Source: JAXDLH01 sp034666705 (lineage in GTDB: Bacteria > Chloroflexota > UBA6077 > SHYK01). From it: DNA of 8,859 nucleotides. The DNA lies in assembly GCA_034666705.1 (NCBI GenBank), contig JAXDLH010000076.1, forward strand, positions 1-8,859, read 5' to 3'. Under the pieces are notes generated by a model, which was not told the origin of the DNA, ran no database searches, and saw only the letters and a list, made by a program, of their open reading frames with translations. Both the position numbers and the translations under genes were made by a program. Below, one piece after another: positions 1 to 6,547 of the stretch. Every line of letters begins with the position of its first letter. Within the stretch, counting starts at the first letter, position 1.

Positions 1-858
1 GGGGGAGAACGTCTGAGTATTCGCCTCGTACTGATCCCAGTCCAGGTCGGCGCCGGCGCGAACAATGGCCTTGTCCGGGCCAAGCACGCGGGTCAGAAGC
101 GAGCGGACGTCATCCTCTACGCGCGACTCGACCGCCCGCTGCACCGCCGCGCGGCTGTCGCTGATGCCCGCCGGGTCACCCGGGGCGGCTCGCCCCGTGA
201 GCGGGTTTCCCTTCGTATCCAGCACGCTCACGTTTTCGGGCTTCATGCCCTCCACACTGCGCGACACGAGATCGGTAATCGCCGCGACCTGGGTCGAATC
301 GAGCCGGCGTCCGGGCTTCATCTCGACGACCACGGATCCCGTGGGATCATTCCGCTTGCTCGTGAAGAGCGTCGGCTCCGGGATGACCAGGTGGATGCGG
401 GCGCTCGCCACTGGGTCCATGCGGCCAATCGTCTTCATCAGCTCGCTTTCGAGCGCGTGTTGATAATTCACCTTCTCGGCAAATTGGGTGAGGCCGAAGT
501 GCGGTTGATTGAAGAACTCCATGCCGGAGCCGGTCGAGCCGGCCGACGCGCCTGACCCGGCCACGAGCAGTCGCGCCTCCTCGACTTGCGCCGCCTGCAC
601 ACTGATCGTGCCGTTGGACCCCAACTCGTAGGGGATCTTGTTCTGCTTCAGCGTGGCTACGACCGCGGCCTTGTCCTCGTCCTTCATGTCGGCGAACGCG
701 ACGGCGTAGTCGGGCTGGCCTGCGGCCCTCGCCACGAAGATGGTGAGCACGATCGCGGCGAGTGCGACGCCGACCAGCCCCATGCGGTTCGTCGGGGATG
801 CGCCAACCCAGAATCGGTACATCTGGGCGGGGACGCTCGGAGGGGCCTGCGCTAACAT
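1..858 (-). CDS. fliF: Flagellar MS-ring protein FliF, N-terminal 286 residues (partial, runs off the left edge)
   Basis: FliF forms the MS ring in the cytoplasmic membrane, the base on which rod, export gate and C ring assemble. The visible part has a short cytoplasmic N-terminus, one transmembrane segment at about residues 26-46 (MGLVGVALAAIVLTIFVARA), and the first ring-building domain at about 50-105. The second, best conserved domain spans about 112-220 and contains the family stretches FGLTQFAEKVNYQHALESEL and RIHLVIPEPTLF. A third periplasmic domain begins near 235. The periplasmic remainder, second membrane segment and FliG-binding tail lie outside the window. The ATG at 858 is 17 nt after the fliE stop, with GAGG about 10 nt upstream, so the gene is probably translated from the flgC-fliE-fliF transcript. 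The sequence is collinear with the family, with no frameshift in the visible part. Confidence 0.95.
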   Translation of the reverse strand, partial: MLAQAPPSVPAQMYRFWVGASPTNRMGLVGVALAAIVLTIFVARAAGQPDYAVAFADMKDEDKAAVVATLKQNKIPYELGSNGTISVQAAQVEEARLLVAGSGASAGSTGSGMEFFNQPHFGLTQFAEKVNYQHALESELMKTIGRMDPVASARIHLVIPEPTLFTSKRNDPTGSVVVEMKPGRRLDSTQVAAITDLVSRSVEGMKPENVSVLDTKGNPLTGRAAPGDPAGISDSRAAVQRAVESRVEDDVRSLLTRVLGPDKAIVRAGADLDWDQYEANTQTFSP

Positions 859-875
859 CGGTGTGATGCCTCAGC

Positions 876-1175
876 CTAGACTTGCATACGCATGATCTCT
901 TGGTAGGCCTCGACGAGCTTGTTCCGAACCTGCACCGCCAGCTCGAGGCTCATGCTCGCCCGATCCTGGGCGAGCATCACGTCGTGCAACTCCACCTGGT
1001 CGCCAACCGCGAGCTTCATCGCGCCGTCGTCAGCCGCTCGCTGTGTCTGGTCGAGTGAGTCAACCGCGCCGGCCAGTGCGTGCCCGAAAGAGTCGGCGAG
1101 CTTGCTCGCCCCCTGCCCCGAGGGCGTGGGCTGACTGACCTCCAGTAAGCGCTTCCCGATCGAGACCGGGTCCAT
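876..1175 (-). CDS. fliE: Flagellar hook-basal body protein FliE (MS ring-rod junction)
   Basis: FliE links the FliF ring and export gate to the proximal rod and is among the earliest substrates of the flagellar export apparatus. The 99-residue product has the usual small size and a variable Ser/Gly-rich N-terminus. Its C-terminal half is the conserved helical part: LHDVMLAQDRASMSLELAVQ at about 63-82, then RNKLVEAYQEIMRMQV at the very end, the diagnostic FliE tail. The ATG at 1175 is preceded by GGAGG at 6-7 nt spacing, which fixes the start. The gene lies 26 nt after flgC and 17 nt before fliF, the classic flgC-fliE-fliF order. No anomaly is seen. Confidence 0.94.
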   Translation of the reverse strand: MDPVSIGKRLLEVSQPTPSGQGASKLADSFGHALAGAVDSLDQTQRAADDGAMKLAVGDQVELHDVMLAQDRASMSLELAVQVRNKLVEAYQEIMRMQV

Positions 1176-1201
1176 CCCATTCCTCCCGCGTGCCCAAGCA
1201 G

Positions 1202-1633
1202 CTACAGACGCCCGATCTCGAGCGCCTTCTGGGCCATACTTTTGCTGACGTTGATCATGGTGACGCTGGCTTCGTAGGCACGGCTTGCCGCCAGCATGTC
1301 GGACATCTCGGTCACGAGATCGACGTTGGGGTAGGCAACGTTGCCGTCCGGATCGGCATCCGGATTATTCGGGTCGTGGACCATGCGGGGTGGAGCCTGG
1401 TCCTGGATCATGGAGTGGACCTGGACACCGCCCGCGGCCGACTCAGTCCGCGCGCCGACCGATAGCGGGGATTGCTGAATGGGGGAGAACACAACGCTGG
1501 TGCGGCGGTAGGGTCCGCCGGTGGGCGTGTTCGTCGTCTCGGCGTTGGCGATGTTGCTCGCCGCCACCGTCATCCGCAGTCGTTGGGCCGTAAGCGCGGA
1601 TCCCGCAATCCGCAATACACTGAACACGCCCAC
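1202..1633 (-). CDS. flgC: Flagellar proximal rod protein FlgC
   Basis: FlgC is a proximal rod subunit of the drive shaft, exported through the flagellar type III system. The 143-residue product is of normal FlgC length. The N-terminal rod signature spans about residues 8-45: GSALTAQRLRMTVAASNIAN, then TTNTPTGGPYRR. The C-terminal signature is VDLVTEMSDMLAASRAYEAS at about 104-123, followed by a helix ending IGRL. The start is GTG at 1633, with CAGGAG 6 nt upstream. flgB normally precedes flgC directly, but here the upstream neighbour is a 268-nt non-coding leader and then a sortase gene. flgC is thus the first gene of its block, with fliE and fliF behind it at short spacing. Confidence 0.93.
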   Translation of the reverse strand: MGVFSVLRIAGSALTAQRLRMTVAASNIANAETTNTPTGGPYRRTSVVFSPIQQSPLSVGARTESAAGGVQVHSMIQDQAPPRMVHDPNNPDADPDGNVAYPNVDLVTEMSDMLAASRAYEASVTMINVSKSMAQKALEIGRL

Positions 1634-1901
1634 TGGGTTCTCCTGCGCTGCTCGCCTGACGTGCGCTCAGGATACGACGGAGGAGAACGAACGCTACAGG
1701 GCCGCCACTACCGGAGGCGTTATCCAGGAGTACGCCGGTAGCGCGGCCAGAGGTACATTTTTTCGTGTTTAGTCAGTCTCCACGGGCTTTCCGAACGGGT
1801 CCCTGCAATCCTTCGCTGCCTGCAGGATCCGCTTTCCGTGAGCGCGAGAGGCCACGGATTCTTCGCCTGCGAGCTCGAGACAACAGGTCCACCGCGGAGC
1901 C
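1634..1901 (-). promoter_or_regulatory. Leader/promoter region of the flgC-fliE-fliF block (268 nt, no gene)
   Basis: No credible coding sequence is found here on either strand, and no remnant of flgB is recognisable. Read on the minus strand, the region holds several hairpins. One has arms TCCGTG and CACGGA near 1862-1839. Another has arms ATCCT and AGGAT near 1830-1806. An A-rich patch, CTGACTAAAC then A(6), lies at 1776-1758, and a bulged hairpin at 1740-1709. The flgC Shine-Dalgarno CAGGAG is at 1645-1640. A promoter for the block is likely here because the preceding sortase gene ends at 1902. I find no convincing sigma-28, sigma-54 or housekeeping promoter match. Confidence 0.5.
1709..1740 (-). 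promoter_or_regulatory. Bulged hairpin in the flgC leader, GGAU in its loop
   Basis: On the minus strand TACC-GGCGT pairs with ACGCC-TCC-GGTA, giving 5 + 4 base pairs with a 3-nt bulge (TCC) and an 11-nt loop that contains TGGATA. The hairpin is about 75 nt before the flgC GTG. The pairing is seen directly. A regulatory role is inference; the GGA in the loop invites comparison with CsrA-type sites but lacks the preceding A. Confidence 0.35.
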
Positions 1902-2633
1902 CTACACTGCCTCCCCCCGCACCACCAGACGATGGGTGTACACGCCGTCTGGGACGCATGTAATCAGGGTGATAACCGAGCCGGTCGTGCGGTTGAGAAT
2001 CTCGACGTCCGTCGGCACGGTCGTGCGGACGTCGGTGATGCGGTAGAGGTAAGGCGCCTGGGACGTCGTGACGATCACTGCGTCGCCGACCTTGACGTTC
2101 GGCAGATTGTGGAAGACAGCGCCTTCGTGCGGGCTGCTGATGTGTCCGCTGAGGACCATGTTGCCGGCTTCACCGGGAAAGGCCGTTCCCTCGTGATGGC
2201 CCACGGCGAACGCAGCGGTCTGCCACAGTGGCACCCCACCCGGCCCAAGCTTGATGCCGAGGGGCGTGACCTGGGAATCGAGCGCGATGCTCGGCATGAC
2301 GATGCGCTGCGGTTCTTCACTGCGCGCGTGGTAGGTCGTAAGCGCAACCTTTGGGATCGGGATGACGAAGCGCTCCTGGTCCTCCGGCGCAAACGCTGCT
2401 GCGGACAGCGGGTCAGGCGGCGTCTCGTCGGCGGGTTGAACTGCCGGCACCGCGGGCTCGGTCGGCACGGCGTCGGCTGACTCGGCGACGCGCGCGGTCG
2501 CGGGTAGATCTGCGGCTGCCGTCTTGGACGCGTCGTGGACGTGATCGAGCGGTTGGCACCCCGCAGCTAGTGCTGCCAGGCCCAGGAGACCGGGCAGCAG
2601 CAGGCGGTGCCAGAACCGCGTGTTAGCCGGCAC
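1902..2633 (-). CDS. Sortase-family cysteine transpeptidase with a lipoprotein signal peptide
   Basis: Sortases cleave a sorting motif in secreted proteins and attach the protein to the cell surface or to another subunit. The conserved core is in the C-terminal half. VGHHEGTAFPGEAGNMVLSG leads to catalytic His164 (SGH), TLITC carries catalytic Cys226, and Arg235 (THRLVV) completes the triad (numbering from GTG 2633). The spacing and flanks resemble class D/E/F-type enzymes. The N-terminus is a signal peptide, WHRLLLPGLLGLAALAAGC, ending in a lipobox-like AAGC (Cys26). An Ala/Pro/Thr-rich, low-complexity linker follows at about 30-80. I chose GTG 2633 because it overlaps the upstream stop by only 11 nt and gives a compact signal peptide; GTG 2675 (14 residues longer) is also possible, and neither has a clear Shine-Dalgarno. 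It is the last gene of the flaG-fliD-fliS-chaperone run, an unusual place for a sortase. Its substrate is unknown. Confidence 0.88.
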   Translation of the reverse strand: MPANTRFWHRLLLPGLLGLAALAAGCQPLDHVHDASKTAAADLPATARVAESADAVPTEPAVPAVQPADETPPDPLSAAAFAPEDQERFVIPIPKVALTTYHARSEEPQRIVMPSIALDSQVTPLGIKLGPGGVPLWQTAAFAVGHHEGTAFPGEAGNMVLSGHISSPHEGAVFHNLPNVKVGDAVIVTTSQAPYLYRITDVRTTVPTDVEILNRTTGSVITLITCVPDGVYTHRLVVRGEAV

Positions 2634-2988
2634 GATCGATGACCAGCCCGCGCGACGGAAGCGCCGAGAAGGCACGTCGATAGGCGCCGAGACCCTCGTT
2701 GTCGTGGGCTACGTCGCGCACCGCGGCGGCAAGCTCGGCGGCGCGCTCGCGGCCCAGCGAGATGTTCCAGCAGTCGATCTCAGCGACCCGCTCCAACGTC
2801 TGCAGCAGCGGACCACGGTGGGCGCTGTTGGCCATTGCGTTGAGCGAAGCCTGGATCTGCGCCCGCTCGCGCACGAGCCGGTTGAGCGCCTCCAGGTCGT
2901 CCGCCATGATCGCCTCGGTTTGCTCCTCCGCGAGCCGCAGCAGGTGGGCACTCAGCGCCATCTCGATGGGCTGGCGATCCACGATCAC
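2623..2988 (-). CDS. Probable FliT/FlgN-like flagellar export chaperone
   Basis: Small (121 aa), charged and almost entirely helical. There are no membrane segments and only a short C-terminal loop (SALPSRGLVIDRAG). Helices predicted by eye cover about 5-53, with heptad-like LLRLAEEQTEAIMADDLEAL and LNRLVRERAQIQASLNAM, and about 58-107. Helical proteins of this size directly after fliS are typically FliT or FlgN, which hold the cap protein FliD or the hook-filament junction proteins for export. Sequence identity in this family is low, so the assignment rests on size, helix pattern and gene order (fliD-fliS-this). The GTG start overlaps the fliS stop by 4 nt (GTGA), implying translational coupling, and the 3' end overlaps the sortase gene. 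Whether its client is FliD, FlgK/FlgL or another protein cannot be read from the sequence. Confidence 0.68.
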   Translation of the reverse strand: MIVDRQPIEMALSAHLLRLAEEQTEAIMADDLEALNRLVRERAQIQASLNAMANSAHRGPLLQTLERVAEIDCWNISLGRERAAELAAAVRDVAHDNEGLGAYRRAFSALPSRGLVIDRAG

Positions 2989-3407
2989 CGGATGCCCACC
3001 AGCTCACGACCGGTGGGTGTCATGCCTTCGCTCGGGCTGCTGGTGCCGTCGGCGAGGGCCTGCCAGGCGGAGAGCAGCTCGCGCAACAGTCCTACGGCCT
3101 CCTGGGCCGGAGCGACATCTTTGTGGAGGTTGGCTTGCACGAGCAGGCGATGTGTGTAGTCGTAGAGCCCCAGCAGTTGGAGCGCAAGCTCGCCGGCGTC
3201 CAGGTCCAATGTGCCAGCCAGCTCGAGCACAATCGATTGAGCGCGAAGAAACGCCTCATGCGCGCCCTCGACGTCGTGAGCATCTACCGCCCGCATCGCC
3301 TCATTCGTGAAACGGATTGCCCCCTGGTACAGCTTGACCACGAGCTGGAGCGGCGTCGCGCTCTCGACCGAGGTGGCTCGGTACTGATTGGTTGGGTGAA
3401 GGAACAT
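2985..3407 (-). CDS. fliS: Flagellin export chaperone FliS
   Basis: FliS binds the disordered C-terminus of flagellin in the cytoplasm, preventing premature polymerisation and delivering it to the export gate. The 140-residue product has the FliS hallmarks. The N-terminal NQYRATSVESATPLQLVVKL then YQGAI, at about 7-31, includes the conserved Tyr and Pro-Leu-Gln-Leu positions. LYDYTHRLLVQANLHKD lies at about 81-97 and LRELLSAWQAL at about 108-118. The C-terminal 20 residues (SSPSEGMTPTGREL) form a loose tail longer than in many homologues. The ATG at 3407 has GAGGG 5 nt upstream. The gene follows fliD by 59 nt and overlaps the next chaperone gene by 4 nt. Confidence 0.93.
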   Translation of the reverse strand: MFLHPTNQYRATSVESATPLQLVVKLYQGAIRFTNEAMRAVDAHDVEGAHEAFLRAQSIVLELAGTLDLDAGELALQLLGLYDYTHRLLVQANLHKDVAPAQEAVGLLRELLSAWQALADGTSSPSEGMTPTGRELVGIR

Positions 3408-3466
3408 GCTGGCCCTCTTTCTTCATGAGATTCGCTTACATGCGATTCGCGACCTGGAATGAGAGG

Positions 3467-5857
3467 CTATCCTCCGCTGCTCGGCGAGAGGCGAGCGATC
3501 TGGCTGGCGAGGGCATTGCTCTGCGCTTGCAGTTGAGCCATCGTCGATTCGAGTGCGGCGAACTTGGCCTGGAGGTCAGCCTGTTTTTGGGTGAGCCGAG
3601 CCTGCATGTCGGCGATCTGCTTCGAGCTCCGTGACGCATCCGCGTCTGAGGCATCTTTGCGCGAGGCAAAGAAGCCGTCCGGGCTGAGCAGTTGGGTGAG
3701 AAAGTCGTTGGACCCGACCATTACGCCCTTCTGACTCACCGAGATGGAGAAGGAATCTTCGCCGACTGCGAGGCTGCTATTCGTGCTGAGCGTGACCCCG
3801 GGGATGACAAACGAGTTCTGCGTGCCCGGGGCAATCGAAATGGTGCGATCGACCAGTTGCCGTCCGTCGGTCGTGACGAAGCGAATCTCGGCATTTCCAC
3901 TCGTGTCGAGCAGCTTGACGTAATATGTGCCGTCTTCGTGGAACTCGGTTGGCGCGCCACTCACGGCAGTGATATTGCCGGTGCCCGTCGGCGTACCGAC
4001 ACTTGCCTGGAACGCGCTGAGTACCGACTTCACCGCGTTCGGGTCGTTTTGCAGTGTGGCTGCCAGCTTCGTCTGGTCGAGCTGGAGGTGACTCGTCGTC
4101 CCGACGGCGCTGCCAATTGCGCCGGTGCCGATCCCAATGTCGCGGAGCGAGCGGTAGCTGCCGCCGGCGCCGAGCTGGGCACTGCTCACCATCGAGCGGA
4201 TATTCCGCTCGATGTCCTGGATTCCGGTGTCGCCCGCGAGGATTCCTGAAGCCTTGGTCGTGGCGTCATAGCTCGTATCCTGGTCGATCAGATCCATCAA
4301 GGAGTTAAACCCGTCCACGAATTGGCCGGCAAGGATGGTGAGCTGACTCGTGTCCGGGCTGACGCTTACGGTCGCCGGCTGCGTGGTCGTGGCCTTGAGC
4401 TGCAGGGTGACTCCCGGAACGTAGCCCGTTACGGAGTTCGAGCTGCTGGTGAGTGGTTGGCCATTGTTCACCGAGTCGATGGAGAAGACCGCTTGCTGGC
4501 CAATGGCCTGGGAGGCGGAGAGCAGACCTGTCGCTCCGAGAAAGTTCCCCGTCACGTCCTGGAGGGAGATCGAGCGAGCGCCCGTCGTGCTCGCGACGAG
4601 CCGGATCCGATCCTGTACCACGTCATAAAAGGCGGAGACGCCGGCGCTCGACGAGTTGATCCGGCCGATGATCGCCGAGACGGAGTCAGTGCCGCGGTAA
4701 TTGATCGCCACGCCGTTAACCGTGAACTGGCCGTTGCCGCTCCCATCCAGGCCGCTGATCGGCGTGACGAGGCGCGCGGTATCGAGTGGGGCGTTGACGC
4801 TCGTCGTTCCCAGGCTCCGCGTGCTCACGGCGCGGTCAGTGCCGTTGCGGGTCGCGGCCACGGTCAGACCGGTGCTCGCATCGGCAGCCGTAATGTCGAT
4901 CGCCTGCTGCGACCCGAGCGTTTTCTGCTGCAGGGTAAAGGTGCCATCGCCGTTGTCGGTGGCCCGGACGGTGCTGCCGGCAGTGCCATTGATCGCCGTC
5001 GCGATGGCGGCCGCATTCTGCTGGCTTGTAAATGCCGCATTGGACTGGTTAATCGTGGTGGTCACGCCATTGATCATGATGGAGGTGCTCAGCGCACCGG
5101 CCGCAACCGCGCCGCTCGCGACGTTCGAGGCCGTATAGCCCTGGACTTGCGCATCGGTCAGGTTCAGCACGTTGAGCACGTTGCTCGTATCCCCGCCGAG
5201 GGCGCCGAGCTGGATCGATTGACCCGGATTCGACACGAGCTGAATACGGTTGTTGGCTCGCCCGTCGGCATCGGCGATCAGGCTCGCGGTGACGCCCGCG
5301 CCGGCCGCGTTGATCTTGGAAATAACGCTGTTGGCCGTGCCGTCGTCCAGCGTTGAAGAGCCGTCTACGGCAATCGATACTCCATTAATAGAGAAGGTGG
5401 CTGGGCTGCCATTGCTGGTGACGATCGGCGGGACCGCGAAACCGGCGCTGCCGAGTAGTGCGGTGCGGTTGATCACCTGGCCAATCGGAGCGCCACTCGC
5501 GGCCTTCGTCGCCGTGGCGAGCTGCGAGACGGTGACGTTGAACGTTCCCGGGATCGCCGAGTCGTTAGCGGTCGCCGAGACCGCTACTGACCCCGTGGCA
5601 TCCACCGTCGCGGCCCGGGCGCTGAGCCGAGCCGGGTTGAGGAGCTGTGAGATCGTCGACTGAAACGCGGTGACCTGCGCCTGGATTGCCAGCACCGCCT
5701 TCTGACGGTCTGTGGCCTGGCTCTGCTGGTTCTGCAGCAGCGTGATCGGCGCCTGTTCGATCGACAACAGCCCCGAGATCAGGTCGGACGTCTTCAGACC
5801 GGAGATCAGGCCGTCGACGGAGAACGCGCTGCCCGTGCTGGAGACGCTCGTTACCAT
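3467..5857 (-). CDS. fliD: Flagellar filament capping protein FliD (long form)
   Basis: FliD (HAP2) oligomerises at the filament tip and folds arriving flagellin subunits. The FliD N-terminal domain is at about residues 8-115, starting STGSAFSVDGLISGLKTSDL and including a helix rich in Gln. The C-terminal domain runs from about 450, and the terminal coiled coil (ADMQARLTQKQADLQAKFAA) is at about 742-790. At 796 aa it is longer than typical FliD (roughly 450-650). The extra length is explained by at least three flagellin-hook IN-type repeats: FSINGVSIAVDG at about 155, IMINGVTTTINQ at about 260 and FTVNGVAINYRG at about 378. A beta-rich insert also interrupts the C-terminal domain at about 630-715. 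The product is Ser/Thr/Ala-rich with no Cys, as usual for exported axial proteins. The ATG at 5857 is 2 nt after the flaG stop, with GGAG about 12 nt upstream. Confidence 0.95.
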   Translation of the reverse strand: MVTSVSSTGSAFSVDGLISGLKTSDLISGLLSIEQAPITLLQNQQSQATDRQKAVLAIQAQVTAFQSTISQLLNPARLSARAATVDATGSVAVSATANDSAIPGTFNVTVSQLATATKAASGAPIGQVINRTALLGSAGFAVPPIVTSNGSPATFSINGVSIAVDGSSTLDDGTANSVISKINAAGAGVTASLIADADGRANNRIQLVSNPGQSIQLGALGGDTSNVLNVLNLTDAQVQGYTASNVASGAVAAGALSTSIMINGVTTTINQSNAAFTSQQNAAAIATAINGTAGSTVRATDNGDGTFTLQQKTLGSQQAIDITAADASTGLTVAATRNGTDRAVSTRSLGTTSVNAPLDTARLVTPISGLDGSGNGQFTVNGVAINYRGTDSVSAIIGRINSSSAGVSAFYDVVQDRIRLVASTTGARSISLQDVTGNFLGATGLLSASQAIGQQAVFSIDSVNNGQPLTSSSNSVTGYVPGVTLQLKATTTQPATVSVSPDTSQLTILAGQFVDGFNSLMDLIDQDTSYDATTKASGILAGDTGIQDIERNIRSMVSSAQLGAGGSYRSLRDIGIGTGAIGSAVGTTSHLQLDQTKLAATLQNDPNAVKSVLSAFQASVGTPTGTGNITAVSGAPTEFHEDGTYYVKLLDTSGNAEIRFVTTDGRQLVDRTISIAPGTQNSFVIPGVTLSTNSSLAVGEDSFSISVSQKGVMVGSNDFLTQLLSPDGFFASRKDASDADASRSSKQIADMQARLTQKQADLQAKFAALESTMAQLQAQSNALASQIARLSPSSGG

Positions 5858-5859
5858 GG

Positions 5860-6210
5860 CTACATCCCGCTCCGTTGCCGGGCCTTGAGGTAGGCCTCAA
5901 CCTGGGCTGCGACGTGGAGCAATGCCGGCGACGGGATCTCCATGACGATTTCATTGGTGCGCGCATCGATGATCTTCACGGCCATCTTGCCCGAATCGCG
6001 GTCGACCGAGAACTGGGCGTAGGCTGTACGCATCAGACTGTCCAGGTCGAGGCGGTCGAACTTGGTCACACCTGGCAGGTCTACCGCGGGGTCCGAGTGG
6101 GCGGGACCAATCGGCCGCACCGACTCGCCGCCCGGTGTGGGTTGCGTCGGTCTAATAGCAGGTTCGAATCTTCTCGCGGGATCGATTGGCCCAATCGGAC
6201 TGTTCTGCAT
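5860..6210 (-). CDS. flaG: FlaG family flagellar protein
   Basis: FlaG proteins are small cytoplasmic or secreted proteins encoded next to fliD or flagellin; loss in several bacteria changes filament length, but the mechanism is not well defined. The FlaG domain fills residues 66-111: FSVDRDSGKMAVKIIDARTN then EIVMEIPSPALL, matching the family pattern of a beta hairpin, 'V.I.D..T.EVI..IP', and a final helix. The first 45 residues are a Pro-rich, probably disordered arm with repeated IGP and RP..P motifs. The ATG at 6210 has a strong GGGGAGGAG Shine-Dalgarno 6 nt upstream. It is the first gene of the minus-strand run, almost abutting fliD, and diverges from flagellin. Confidence 0.88.
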   Translation of the reverse strand: MQNSPIGPIDPARRFEPAIRPTQPTPGGESVRPIGPAHSDPAVDLPGVTKFDRLDLDSLMRTAYAQFSVDRDSGKMAVKIIDARTNEIVMEIPSPALLHVAAQVEAYLKARQRSGM

Positions 6211-6223
6211 GTTGACTCCTCCC

Positions 6224-6244
6224 CACTGGCAGCCTGCGCCAGTG
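6224..6244 (-). promoter_or_regulatory. Hairpin directly before the flaG Shine-Dalgarno
   Basis: Perfect 7-bp arms CACTGGC and GCCAGTG surround a 7-nt loop. On the minus strand the hairpin ends immediately before GGGGAGGAG, the flaG ribosome binding site. It could stabilise the mRNA end or affect ribosome access. The pairing is seen directly; the function is inference. Confidence 0.4.
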
Positions 6245-6381
6245 CGCCACGGTCCCTCGACGCGTGGCTGATCCTCTCTTCCTCAATGGTCGGCACTGGC
6301 CAGGCGCACATTCAGCCTGACCGTGTGTGACGCAGCCCACTGGATTTCCGCGGCAACGGGCCGACAACTCCAGAGACGGTA

Positions 6382-6399
6382 ACGCGCCGCGCGGCGCGT
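6382..6399. repeat. Perfect 18-bp palindrome ACGCGCCGCGCGGCGCGT
   Basis: Every base matches its partner (ACGCGCCGC / GCGGCGCGT, no spacer). It lies in the middle of the flaG-flagellin intergenic region, 172 nt from flaG and 160 nt from the flagellin ATG. A dimeric regulator could bind it, but strings of CG in GC-rich DNA often produce palindromes. Confidence 0.5.
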
Positions 6400-6497
6400 C
6401 TGGCCGACGGAGCGCGCCGGAGCGGGCAGGCGGAGTGGCCGCCCCAGGCGGGAAGGAGGGCTCGGAACCCAGGCCATCATCCGTTATGAACCGCGAG

Positions 6498-6523
6498 GCG
6501 CTCGCGCATGGAAGCGCGAGCGC
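6498..6523 (+). promoter_or_regulatory. Flagellin leader hairpin with A-U-G-G-A-A hexaloop (CsrA-type site)
   Basis: Arms GCGCTCGCGC and GCGCGAGCGC pair perfectly over 10 bp around the six-base loop ATGGAA. A GGA with an A two positions before it, held in the loop of a hairpin, is the known preferred shape of CsrA/RsmA binding sites. The hairpin ends 35 nt before the flagellin ATG. An ATG inside the loop is in frame with flagellin but is not its start, because conserved flagellin sequence begins at 6559. Binding by CsrA is inference. Confidence 0.5.
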
Positions 6524-6539
6524 GAGCACGCGACAAAGA

Positions 6540-6547
6540 ACAGGGAG
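6540..6547 (+). promoter_or_regulatory. Flagellin Shine-Dalgarno inside a CsrA-like ACAGGGA element
   Basis: ACAGGGAG contains GGGAG (6543-6547), the only ribosome binding site candidate before ATG 6559, at a rather long spacing of 11 nt. ACAGGGA also matches the CsrA consensus core ACARGGA exactly. Its GGA is 34 nt after the GGA of the upstream hairpin loop, so one CsrA dimer could bridge the two and block ribosome binding. Confidence 0.5.

Noticed and set aside
1700..1776. TPP- or c-di-GMP-riboswitch resemblance in the flgC leader (CTGGATAACGCC, CTGACTAAAC, CGGAAAGCCC)
   Set aside because: Only fragments resemble the consensus; the invariant core positions of either class are not present by eye, and a covariance-model search would be needed.
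1720..1959. 79-codon minus-strand frame spanning the sortase 3' end and the flgC leader, considered as an flgB remnant
   Set aside because: No rod-protein signature, and its upstream half overlaps the well-supported sortase gene in another frame.
4322..5356. 344-codon open frame on the plus strand opposite fliD
   Set aside because: Shadow of the fliD reading frame in GC-rich DNA; the product is Arg/Gly/Asp-rich with no recognisable domain, whereas the minus frame is clear FliD.
6341..6367. Sigma-28-like promoter: TGGA, 15 nt, GCCGACAA
   Set aside because: The -10 differs from GCCGATAA by one base, but the -35 matches TAAA at only two of four positions; too weak to annotate.
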